NCBI GenBank assembly: GCA_015680905.1
Contig: CM027384.1
Span: forward strand, 73,627,501 to 73,691,500
DNA: 64,000 bases
Reading direction: 5' to 3'
DNA from: Coptis chinensis
Taxonomy: Eukaryota > Streptophyta > Magnoliopsida > Ranunculales > Ranunculaceae
Shown: positions 36,394 through 47,132 of the stretch, piece after piece
How the letters are laid out: every line of letters begins with the position of its first letter
Position numbering within the stretch: the stretch's first letter is position 1
Program-made: the position numbers and the translations under genes
The notes under the pieces: model-generated
The model's database searches: none
Told to the model about the DNA's origin: nothing
The model's input: the letters and a program-made list of their open reading frames with translations, nothing else

Positions 36394-36727
36394 TTTAAAA
36401 TAAGTACGTAAGTAAAACTTCATCTAGACTATGAATTCAAATGTAATATTTTGTCGGTATAATATATTCACCATAAAGATCATTTCCACAAAATTTTAGC
36501 TCATTTGGAAACCTCTAACCTAGATAAAATATGATTGCAAAAACTTGATATTTCTAGACTATTAGATTTCTTCTTAAAGATGACATCAATTTTTATCTAG
36601 GTTAAAATTTTCCAAATGAGCTGAAATTTTGTGGAGATGATGCTTTATGGTGAATATGTCATATCCACAAAAAATTACTTTTGAATTCTATTTCTAAGTG
36701 AAGTTTTACTTACATACATATTTTAAA
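36394..36727. mobile_element. foldback MITE with arms of about 135 bp
   Basis: The left arm (36394-36529) and right arm (36592-36727) are inverted copies. Pairs include GTAAGTAAAACTTCA with GAAGTTTTACTTAC, TTCACCATAAAG with CTTTATGGTGAA, and AGCTCATTTGGAAA with TTTCCAAATGAGCT. The loop is about 60 bp. The target duplication is not resolved. The element is non-coding. Confidence 0.85.
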
Positions 36728-37060
36728 TTAAAATAAGTATGTACTTCTAAGATCGGCCCTATATATATACTTGCAAAAAATCCCATCTCGGATGAACAGT
36801 ATCGATAAATGTAATGCATCTCGGATGCCAATGCATGTGCTAGAAAATGGTCAACTTTACCGCGGGGAGTATCACAATGGTGGAATGACAAAGCCCCGTT
36901 CCTAAGCAAGATTGAGCATCTGGATCTGACTTACTACATATTTATGAACTAGTGTTAAAAACTTGTAATGTTGAATGTAATGCATCTCAGCCTTAAATCG
37001 AAATATTCTTTGTAAATTTCTACTTTATATTAATACAATTATCTTAAGAAAAAAAGAACA

Positions 37061-37140
37061 GTATCGATAAATAGTATCGGATGTATAGTATCGAGGAATA
37101 GTATCGGATGTACAATATCGATGTACAATATCGGATGTGT
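37061..37140. repeat. short GTATCG-type tandem repeat
   Basis: Variants of AGTATCGATAAAT, AGTATCGGATGTAT and CAATATCGGATGTAC follow each other in a loose array of about 13-16 bp units. A single related word (AGTATCGATAAATG) also occurs near 36799. Confidence 0.65.
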
Positions 37141-37272
37141 TAGAAAAATGGATTTGTACAAATCCATTGAGATATGAATGAGTAATTTGTCTCCCAAGTT
37201 ATTCCACATTGAGATGAAATGAGTTTCTCTTGAAACAGTACGTAGTGAGAAAAACTTTTTCAAAAGGGTGCA

Positions 37273-37431
37273 CTAGTTCAAAATAGTGCATTATGTCGAA
37301 AAGGTGCGACCTTTCAAAATGTGTACTGGTTCGAAACAGTGCATCATGCCGAAAAAGTGTGACATTTCGAAATAGGCACTGGTTCGAAACAGTGCTTTAT
37401 GCCGAAATGGTGTGTCCTTTCGAAACAGGGG
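37273..37431. repeat. 53 bp tandem repeat, three copies
   Basis: Three 53 bp units contain GGTTCGAAACAGTGC, ATGCCGAAAA and GTGTGACCTTTCGAAA. The TTCGAA and TTTCGAAA words make each unit partly palindromic. A run of nine G follows at the right edge. Confidence 0.8.
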
Positions 37432-37439
37432 GGGGGGAA

Positions 37440-40400
37440 GAGCCCTTCGTGGAGATGATGTCCAATTCAAACTTTAGGGCAAAGAGAGTTGCCCCAGCAG
37501 GCTCTTAGGGAGAAGGGCCTCAGAGCATAAAGTGTGCAAAATAATGATAAGAGAGACAACCGAAAAGCAAGGGTAGAGTAGGAGAAAGAGTATCGTATAT
37601 TATTTTGTAGGGTGCATGTGTCACTATGGAAAGTTGTCCAAACCCAAGAAGCTAGAGAGGAGCGGGAAGGAGAAGCTACAGCCTCGAAAACCATTGTAAT
37701 AAAGTAAAATATGAGAGTAAGAGCAAACAGATGCCAAGTGGGATTAATACTTGAGTACTGAAAAACAAAAGCAGTAAAGGATGTAACACTAGTACATGAA
37801 AGAAAACATCCATAATGTCAAATCCCTAACAGAAGGAATACAGAATTCACACAAATGGGCACACAAGGTAAAATAAACAAGTTGAGTAAACAAAAAGCCA
37901 AGACTAGGAACCCCTAATCGGAGTCTCAAAGTATTTCGGAGGGTGGTTCAATGGAGGTGGTGTCCGCAGCAAAGACCTCCGTAGTATTAGTTACTGCTTC
38001 ATTGGTGGTATCTTTTGTGGTGGATCCCAACACCTCGACTCCCACTACAGCTTCAGGGTTCCCTTCTGTGGACTCCTCAACAGGGGTGGACGACTTCTTA
38101 GGAAGAAGGTGTCCCTCCTTGAGAAGTCGAGCATGTTAGTTCTTCTTGTATTTTCTTGGCCACCCTCTTGTCCGCCAGGGCCTTGAAACGACTTTGGAGA
38201 GTGACCATGTCTGCATTGTGTTGTTCTAGAAGGGCCGCGGTACTTTCTTGATGTTGTAGAGCAAGAGCGTCAAGACTGGTTTGGTGTTGCAAGAGGAGGG
38301 TTGCACGCTGATGACTCAAGCGATCGTTGACACCGTCCATATATTGCTGGTGGTTGGCTTCCGCAGTTTTTAACTCGTCTTGAGCCTTAGTTTTGGCTAG
38401 GTTTGTGGCTTCTAGTTCCTGCTGGAGTCAAGCACAAGTGGCTCTTAGTCCATTGGGACCGCTGGATTCTTTCTCCAGGGAATCCACCTTAACACGAGCG
38501 CCAAAGAGACCGCGGATCATGTAGGAGATGTCAAGGCTCACCTGAAAGCAAGAAGGACAATAAGTCAAAGGTGAGAGGTGAAAGAACAAGGGCGGAGATA
38601 AGAGTCGGTACCTTCTCCCAGTTGGTGTATAGGGAAGTTCGGTGCTGTTCAAAGGTTCCCCCTTCTGCGTAGGCCATATCTCTTGGAAGGTGAGAACCAT
38701 AGAAGAGGGAGGAGGCCACGGCCGGATTCTCAAGAGTAGAGTCTGCAACGTTAACCTTACGGTTGGGAACTCTTCAGGTGTGGTATCTTTGCTGGAAGGG
38801 AGGCCGAGCATGCTCTTTACCGTCGACGGCCGACAGGTGAGCACTGAAGGGGCCACAGAGTTAGATGCCAAAGTTGTAGGGGCAGGTTCTTTGGACACAG
38901 AGGTCCTTGGTCTTTTGCTTTGCGGCCCCTCAGCAGAAACAACCGCCTCAGTGGGCGTGACTTCCATCACTTCATCATCATCGTCATCAGCATCACTGTC
39001 AAATAACTTTATTTTGATAACATCCATATCTGCGGAGGGAGAGAGTGGAGGGGTGTATTGGTCTTCCCAGGTGGAAATATACCTATAAGAGGGAAGGGGT
39101 TCTGGAGCGGATGAGGAAAGAAGCTCACTAAGTACAAGAGCAGTGGGAGAGTGGGAGGAGTTTCAGATATGGTGGCTGATCATACTGTATAACAACGGTC
39201 CGGGTTTGCCATTTTGTTCGCTTTTCAATAAAATAGCAAAACGTTATTTATAAACAAAACTAATATGATCACGTGAATTTGTGAAAGTGAATTTATGTGA
39301 GAAAATAATGAAAATAAAATAAAATAGACTTTGATTTCGTAGATAGAAAATCCGTTTGAGTGAATCATATCTCCGTTAAAAGAGTTAGTCTCGATTTTTG
39401 ATCTCTAATAACAACTCTTCATCTCTGAACGAGCGTTATTAGCGTGTGGAATCGATTCAGAACTCCATCTCTGGGTGAACTTACTCGGTTCCTAATCATT
39501 ATAATTATCGAAACACCCTCCCTAACAGATATAATCCTCACTCGGGCAGAGTTTCTACTCCGAGATCAAAGAAACTAAATTGTTATTCTAATTAACAGAA
39601 AATAAAACTGAATTAAAAACTGGAAATTAAATTCTTTATTACACAAGGAAAATAGTAAAATACTCTACTGTACTCCTACTGATGGAATGCTAACCATTCC
39701 ATGAGAAAAACTAAAACTATACCCTTCTATTTATAGTTGAATGGATGGTCGTGATCGAATCTCAGAAATTTTATCCAACAATTGAGATTTTATCACTATT
39801 CAACTTTTTAACTTTAAGGAATAGTAATCACTATTCAACACTATTTGACACTATTTGGAACTATTCATCTTTTGACTTTACAAAAAGTTAAATAATAAAA
39901 AATCTAAAATATCTACGTAGTCTTCAATGAATAGTGACGTGCTTGACTTTATTTCTAATTTCAAACCATACGTCCATTTTGTAGAAGCAATATACCGTTG
40001 TGTAGAGTTTTTTGTGCTGATCATTTTGACAAGTCATATGCTTCAATCAGAGTTAGGAGACGAAGATGTCGCCGCCGTTTGAACTTTATCCTGATTCTCG
40101 GGTTGTTTTAGGTCAGTTTGACCAAGACTTGACCCGAAAATGACTCCTTTGACTAGCTCAGGGGCTTAAGTTTTGTTCTTTTGACTTGTTTCATGACTCT
40201 TTCCATGGTGAGGTCCATTCCTGTGGTGGGACCTGTAACTTTTACCAGTAAGACTTGAAAGTTGACTTTTTGGACAATCTAGTATTGGATATGATAGAGC
40301 ATGTTGCACTGATCTTCTGGGTAGGTCACTTATAGAATTTGGAGTTCATAATAAGAAGATATGAGCTCTGGAATTTGGTTGACTTTTTGGGACTATTGAC

Positions 40401-42300
40401 ATGTTTTGGCCCGTTGAGTCCATAAGCTTTATTTTGGCATCTGTGAGCTTTAAACGGCTGAGACGGAAGATTTCAAGACCAAGCTTTATTCGACCGTATT
40501 ATGTGTTAAAATGCAGGTTTTGTATGCATTTTATCGTTGACTGTCGAAACCTGTGAAAACATGAAAATACAATTAATTTACATTTAGTAAACACATAATT
40601 GACCCAAATGTAATGTCTCTATGGGGTTTAAAACAGTTTTGGGTACTTATTAGCGGCGGGGAGTATGGAGGCGGGAGCGTTTCTTGGGAGGAGGCGATGC
40701 TTGAGGTTTCCTTTCTTTAGGAGGGGGAGGACGGTACAAGGGAGTGGAGAATCCGGCGATGGTGTGGAGTGCTGGCACTTCTAACAACGAGTACCCGTGG
40801 TCGGATGGAGGTTCAAAAAGGCAGCTTGGGCAGATCCTAGCTAGACTGCGGAGTCTTTCAAAAACGGAAGAGATTGTTCCTGAGTATAAGCGAGACTTGG
40901 AATCAGACCGCCAACCTGCAAGGAAAGACATCCATAAAATTGTTAACAACATGGGTTAAGTGCAAGAAGAGAAGGAGGCTACAATAAGACTCACCATTGG
41001 ATTGAAAAGCAAGATGGTTAAGTGTCAACCCGGAGGGGAGGTCTGCGGTTAAGAAATTCCCAAATACATACAACGGGTAGTGATGCCACATTTTATTAGA
41101 GGTGGTGATGCGAAGGACAAATGATTTCTTTTTAGGGCGGACACAAAAAGATTGGTACCCCACGCTGACGTCTTTGGTACTTGTCTTTATGAAATAGTGA
41201 TAATATCATAGTATGACAGTTTGGGATCACCCGACCTATTGTAGTAGTTCGCGAGCATACATCAACCTCTAGAAGTTCCCATTGCCATAGTTCTTAATGC
41301 CTTGGCAAGGAGGGATGTTGAAATGATTGCACACCTCAACGTCTAATAATGTGAGGGGAAGCCGCAACCCGGTGACAACCTGACTGACGGAGACTATAAG
41401 AGACCCCGGCCGCCGGGGAACCAAATGAGGTAATGGGTGACAGATGGCACATGTTCTAGAATGATGTCGTGGGGGGGATTCCATAGGCAGCCCTAATCAC
41501 ATATAACGGAGGGATGAGTCGCCCTAATGTGGACGGGACTGCAGCAGCGACCACTGGAGGTGGAGAGGCCACCTCTGTAGACCGGGAAAAGGAGGAGTCC
41601 TTGGAGTCCGATGTCGACATCAAGAGGGGAAGATGAACAGACTCGAAGAAAGGGGAAGACTCAAACAGTTGCTATGTAAAGGGAAAAAAGGAATTAAAGA
41701 TAAACATTAAGCCAAAAGGAGAGGGAAATGACAAACCTGAATTAGAATCCCAATAGAGAAGAGTTGTACCGGAGCAATCACCGAGGGTCTAAGTGGATCG
41801 GAATGTGTGGAAAAGGAGGAGTTGTTGGAGAAAGAGAGAAGAAAAATGAGAGAAGAACGAAATGAAGAGAGTAAGGGAGAAGAAATGAGCAGGACTTTAA
41901 ATAGAGGAAGGACAAAAGAGTAAAATCCCTAGGGTGAAGAAACCGAAAAGTCGGCAGGTGGTCCAACAGATGGGTGACACATGGAGGCTCAGAATACGAA
42001 GAGTTACTGAAAAGACGTGTGTGATGAGTACTCTCTGCAGCACATACATACCGATGAAGAGTCAAAAGAGGAAGGCCGGGTGCAGAAGCAAAGAGTTGAG
42101 GAGAATTCTCGACCCGGCCTATATATGGCCGCGAATAGTTGGCCTGATGTAAATGATCAGGGGTAATATTGGCCCGATGTAAGTTGTGGTAGTGGAAGCC
42201 AGGGTGTAGAGGATCAACAGTAGGATGGGCCCGAGGCAAGATATGTGGAGAACTCGCGAGCATAGGATCGGTTCGCGGTCTCACATGTACGCGGTAGAAA
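37440..42300 (-). mobile_element. decayed element with a putative gypsy-type transposon ORF
   Basis: Minus-strand coding remains run from about 41630 down to 38100. They start with a serine-rich N-terminus (41500-41640). Next is a segment around 40900-41170 like the plant 'putative gypsy type transposon' domain. A low-complexity acidic part follows (38900-39030), then a coiled-coil part rich in Q, A and L (38100-38340). A TATA-like motif on the minus strand near 42122 fits a promoter upstream. No LTR pair was found, so the borders are approximate. It is broken in several places and treated as a fossil. Confidence 0.55.
39200..40600 (-). other. AT-rich spacer inside the gypsy-type region, possibly a further LTR
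   Basis: No ORF is present. On the minus strand a TATA-like CTATAAATAGAAGGG (about 39735-39750) is followed by AATAAAG-type signals. The texture differs from both flanks. It could be an intron or a solo LTR nested in the element, but no TG...CA borders with a target duplication could be fixed. Confidence 0.35.
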
Positions 42301-42494
42301 CCCTACACGTGGAAGAAGAGTGAGCGAGGGATGAGGGAACAGGTGGACGACTACGATGGAAGACAAAGGTGTATAAAGAGAAAATGGGGAATGGGGAGAG
42401 AGAAAAAAGGACTTTTGGCAAAACTAGATAGACTAGACCTAGGAAAGAGAGGAGAGTAGAGGGTTGAACACTAGAGCTCCAACAATAGAGATGA

Positions 42495-43317
42495 ATGAAG
42501 GTGCCTTCAACAATCTAAATTCTGTTAGTGCTATGGGTGCAAAGGTCCCAACAGGTCACAAGTTTCAATCTGTTTCGGAACTTCGGGATTACTTGGCTTC
42601 TGGATACAGTCACTGGCTTGACCTTCGTTTTTCCTTTAAACTGCATATACGGAAATATGTAGGAAAATCAACCAATTCAAACACGGGAGGGGTTCTATGG
42701 ACATATTTTATCTTGACATTTAAACAAACTCAAAATCGTTAGGGCATTTATAAGTTTCGGATTAGGCTAATATTTTGTAGATATGATCTCCTAACTATTC
42801 TAAACATTATCACAAATAATCAAAAAAATAAAAAATTTATAAACTTGTAAAATATAGTATCAAAAATGATGAAATGAACGGTCTACAATTAGCCAAATTT
42901 TGTAAATTGTTAACTACATTTTGCAAGTTTGGAATTTTTTGATTTTTTTTATTATTTGTGACAATGTTTAGAATAGTTAGGATATCATATCTACAAAATA
43001 TTAGCCTAATCCGAAACTTATAAATGCCCTAACGATTTTGAGTTTGTTTACGTGTCAAGATAAAATATGTCCCTAGAACCCCTCCATTCAAACAAAACCC
43101 TTGTGCGGACATAAATACTGTTGATGAATTTGGTTCGGGGACGAATGCGTTTCCAAGGCCCAAACATGTTATGGGTCGTTTTTAAGAATTTACGCGTTTT
43201 ATACTTATGCAGTTAATCAGTTATGCATGGTACGTACGGATATACACCACACAAGAAAATGAGTAGATCTAGTTCGACTATTAAAACTGAATGTGGTATC
43301 ATCCCTTCACTGTTGAA
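42495..43317 (+). promoter_or_regulatory. upstream region of the intact P450 A2 with MITE insertion
   Basis: This region is homologous to 9560-10106 and 35854-36310. It is interrupted by a MITE at 42684-43085. Between the MITE and the start codon remain about 230 bases, including CCTTGTGCGGACATAAATACTG, whose ATAAATA could serve as a TATA element about 200 bases upstream of the ATG. Promoter function is inferred from position and conservation only. Confidence 0.6.
42684..43085. mobile_element. 402 bp long-arm MITE with 9 bp target duplication (Mutator-like)
   Basis: The arms of about 165 bp are inverted copies, beginning GGAGGGGTTCTATGGACATA at the left and ending TATGTCCCTAGAACCCCTCC at the right. 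The 9 bp duplication ATTCAAACA lies at 42675-42683 and 43086-43094. The paralogous empty site is preserved at 9764-9772. The size of the duplication fits a Mutator-like MITE. The element is non-coding and AT-rich inside. Confidence 0.92.
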
Positions 43318-45044
43318 ATGGCTTTCCCAGCATATCTGTTCAAATGGTTGGCAGAGCAACAACTAAAATATTCTTATCATCTCTTCCCATTCTCACTTCT
43401 GATCTCTTTCTTCGTTTTCATCCTGCTTAGGCTGATCAATGGAGCTTGGTCGCAAAAACCAAACTTACCTCCTTCTCCACCGAAGTATCCAATTATTGGA
43501 AACCTTCACCAGCTAGGCACACTTGTACACAGGTCTCTTCGAGATCTATCGGACAAGTATGGCCCCATTATGCTCCTGCACTTAGGTGGTGCACCAACTC
43601 TTGTTGTTTCATCGAAAGAGTGGGCAAAAGAGATTCTGAAGACTCATGACATTACCTTTGCAAACAGACCTCACACAACTGCAGCTAAGCTACTTTTTTA
43701 TGGTTGCATCGATGGAGCTTTCGCACCCTATGGTGAATATTGGAGACAAGTACGAAAGATTTTTGTGATTGAACTCTTGAGTATCAAGAGGGTGCAGTCC
43801 TTCAGTTTCATAAGGGAAGAAGAAATCACCAATATGATCGAAAAGATATCTCATTTGTGTTCAGAGGGAGCTACAATCAACTTAAGCGAGATGTTGCTTG
43901 GTCTGTCCAATGACATAGTCTCGAGGTGCGTTCTTGGCAGGAAACGTGAAAAAAAGGATGGTGAAAACAAATTTGGAGACTTGTCCCGGGAATTGGTGCA
44001 CCTCTTGGGAGCTTTTAGCTTTGGAGATTTTTTTCCATGGCTGGGATGGATGGACTCACTCACTGGCTTGATTGAGAGGATTAAGAAGGTTTCAAGAGAC
44101 TTGGATACTTTCTTAGACGAAATCATCGATGAGCATGTGAAGCAAATGAAACAGGACGGTTCAGACGACAAAAATGATTTTGTGGATATTCTCCTCCATG
44201 TCCAAAAGAACAATATCCTAGACACCAAATTTACCCGAGAGAACATTAAAGCCTTAGTATTGGTATCTTTGCACCCTGTTTTTCTACCTCTTTTATGCTT
44301 CTGTCAAGGTTTTTATATTAATTATATTTCTAACATTGCATATTTGCATACTGTCAAATGGTCAAACCATCTAAAACTTTCTTTTTTGTTCAAATTAGGC
44401 AGTACTAATCGATTTTTTCTCCTTTACAGGACATGATTGTAGGTGGAACTGATACAACATCAACAACAATAGAATGGGCAATTACCGAGCTAGTAAAAAA
44501 TCCGAACATAATGAAAAACGTGCAGGAGGAAATAAGAAGAGTGACAAGTAAGAAACAGAAGCTGGATGAAGAGGACATTCAACAAATGGACTACTTAAAA
44601 TCTGTCGTGAAAGAGACTCTAAGACTACATCCCCCACTTCCTTTATTGGTTCCACACGAGTCCTCTGCAGCTACTAACTTGAAAGGCTACCATGTCCCCT
44701 CCAAAACAAGAGTCTATATTAACGCGTGGGCAATTCAAAGGGATCCAGAAATGTGGAACAACCCAGAGGAGTTCAGTCCAGAGAGATTTAGCAGTGACAA
44801 TATAGTTGATCTTAAAGGCCAAGACTATGAATACTTCCCCTTTGGCTCCGGAAGAAGGGGTTGCCCTGGGATGTTATTTGGCCTGGCCGTCAGTGAGTTT
44901 GTCATTGCAAACCTTTTATACTGGTTTGATTGGGAGTTGCCTGGTGGTACCAACAAGGAGGACCTAGACATGACTGAATATTTTGGGCTTGTTGTGACTA
45001 AGAAGATTCCTCTTCATCTTGTTCCTACATCTCATTGTTTTTAG
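43318..45044 (+). CDS. cytochrome P450 monooxygenase, CYP71 family (CYP71A-like), copy A2
   Basis: Exon 1 is 43318-44262 and exon 2 is 44430-45044. The intron has a GT donor and a CCTTTACAG acceptor at phase 0, and the protein is 519 aa. An in-frame ATG at 43291 is less likely, because MAFPAYLFKW is conserved in A1 and is followed by the membrane anchor (FPFSLLISFFVFILLRLI). The proline hinge is [17 protein letters not shown]. Further on come SRCVLGRK, the I-helix VGGTDTTSTT, ExxR in KETLRLHP, FSPERF and the haem loop FGSGRRGCPGM with its cysteine ligand. It is an ER-anchored haem monooxygenase that needs a P450 reductase. CYP71 enzymes act in specialised metabolism, and the substrate cannot be told here. 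All key residues are present, so it looks functional. Confidence 0.93.
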
Positions 45045-45577
45045 GTAACTTGTTAATAATGCGCACTTTTGATCTATATTTGTGTGTACTGTACGTATTT
45101 GGTTTGTATCACAACAAGCAGTGGCTCTGGTAGACATTGATTTGTATCACCAACAAAGCATAAGAGATTTTAAGCTATAGTAGAACAGGGGAAAAAGTTA
45201 TTACCAGAGTAAGTAGTTGTTCCAATTAAGCTAAATATGCACAAACAGTACCAATGTTCTGAATTGCAACTGGAGTAGCATTGATCTTTGGTATTTTTGA
45301 AACAATAAAACCACATATGAAATCAGAAATTTAAGCAAAACTGTGAAACACAAGAAAACAAACACTGAAGAAAAGCAGCAACAACAAAACAAGATCGAGG
45401 ACAATTTTGTGCCAATCTACTAAAACGTAATAGAGCAACAAAGATAACATCTTGGTAATCGTACGAAAAACGCTTTGGGCCAACCAAGATCAGCCTAGTG
45501 CAGAAGTTGAGATGATGTGTTTTCATTACCTCTCTTTCGGTTTCAGCAGAGCTAATTATTAATGACTACCATATTTG

Positions 45578-45781
45578 ATATTTCTTGGAGAGCTTCCAAA
45601 AAGAACGGTAAGGCAAGACTCCAAGTTGATGCAAGTTACCTATGATGGGAAGCATAGGAGGGCTAGGTGGAAGATTGGGTTTGCTTTCTTGATTACTCTT
45701 TTTCATAATACACATTAATTGAAGGAGAAGAAGAGGAAGTAGGAGAAAGATGCACAGATACAAAATTGGGAATGCATCCAT
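45578..45781 (-). pseudogene. N-terminal remnant of the convergent P450, B2
   Basis: The minus strand encodes [20 protein letters not shown] (membrane anchor) followed by [20 protein letters not shown] and [12 protein letters not shown]. It stops after about 68 residues, before the B-C region of a P450. It sits behind A2 at the place where B1 sits behind A1, in the same orientation. It is therefore probably the counterpart of B1, reduced to its first exon start. In B1 this part is missing and the C-terminal part is kept. Confidence 0.85.
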
Positions 45782-45835
45782 TACGATTAGTTCATTTGTT
45801 ATCCCTGCAATGTGGATGGAGCACTGCATCATCAA

Positions 45836-47132
45836 ACTATAAATAACAAAGTATCTGCATGGCAGTTGTTATTACGGAATTCCAAGAAGCAACCATCTTC
45901 TTGTATCGTTAATAAAACTAAAAAAACACCAGTATGCGTTTACTGGAAAATGATTAACACTTTGAAAGGGGAGCTTCAAAGGGGCACACCTAACCCTATA
46001 TATAGAACTGAATGTTGCGCTAGACGTCTAGTCCTGGACAGTTGGACAGTTGATCAGGTTCTACTTAGAGACAATGCTTATTTGGGTAAAAGCCTCAAAG
46101 GCGAGAAAACAGTGACTCTAGACTCTAGACAGAGAGAGAGTGGTAGATATGATTCTCCGTGGGGGTAGATATGCCGGAAACGAACCTATCGGGAATTCAC
46201 GATCATTATTCACAACTTAATACACTGGAAAGGCCATTAAATACTGCTAGTCCGACTGAAAAAACCATTAAATACTTTGCTGTCCAACTATGTTGGACGC
46301 TAGAATAAGCGAACAACTAATGAAAGAAATCATGTGAGCAAAAGACGCACCGAAGTAACATAAGATGGTTTGGAGTGAAGTAAAGTACAATGTTGGTCTC
46401 TCACACTCTCTCAGTTTACTCGGTACAACCGTACAAGGCCCTGCAATTTTATTTCCACTGAAGAAACAATGGATGATTGACTAGTCGAATTATTATTGTG
46501 GCTACTGATAATAACGCCACACTGCAAGATAACCAAACTTTTCAACCAAAGATTGAGACGTGGTGATTGTGATTTGTGTTCATTAATATTCGGATTTTAC
46601 TATATTGTTGATACTTCAGTAGTAATTTTTCTTTTACCAGCTGAGTTGATAACATGAAATGATATACATGGCATGTCAAATGCAATATATGTTGGTCTCA
46701 ATTCTAGTTTTCTCCATAATTGAACACTGTTATTTCTCCTACTGTGCTCACTCAACATAATTGAAATTTATGTTGTATGAGACCACCAATAGGTAAATTG
46801 TGACATATGGCAATCAAGAGTCAAGACCATCAATTTCCATATGTATGACATTAGCTGTAGTGATCAGATCTGCAAACAGATCAAACAAAACTCAAATGGC
46901 CCCCAGTTTTTCATGTTTTGCTCTAGAGACAATTTATACTGTGATGCAACACAGATATTCAGGTCTGCATTAGGAACAATGTATACAAGAAATACCTAAA
47001 GAGAACAATTTGTGGTCGTCATCATTCTAACCCTTGAAAACACCTCTCTCTCTTTGACCTGACAGATTCTGCTATCTGCAGGCCAAAATACAATGAACGA
47101 AAGAAAGGTCATGCTAGCTGAAATTGGTATTG
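45836..47132. other. intergenic DNA between P450 B2 and the PTH2 gene
   Basis: No coding region was recognised. The left part is upstream of B2. The last few hundred bases on the right would be the 3' UTR and downstream region of the minus-strand PTH2 gene. Confidence 0.5.

Noticed and set aside
41778-42284. Minus-strand reading frame of 168 aa
   Set aside because: The composition is rich in H, P, L and F with no conserved text. It overlaps a TATA-like motif and is more likely leader sequence of the decayed element.
43291-43317. Upstream in-frame ATG of the P450 A2 gene
   Set aside because: The nine extra codons are poorly like a P450 start, while MAFPAYLFKW leads straight into the usual membrane anchor.
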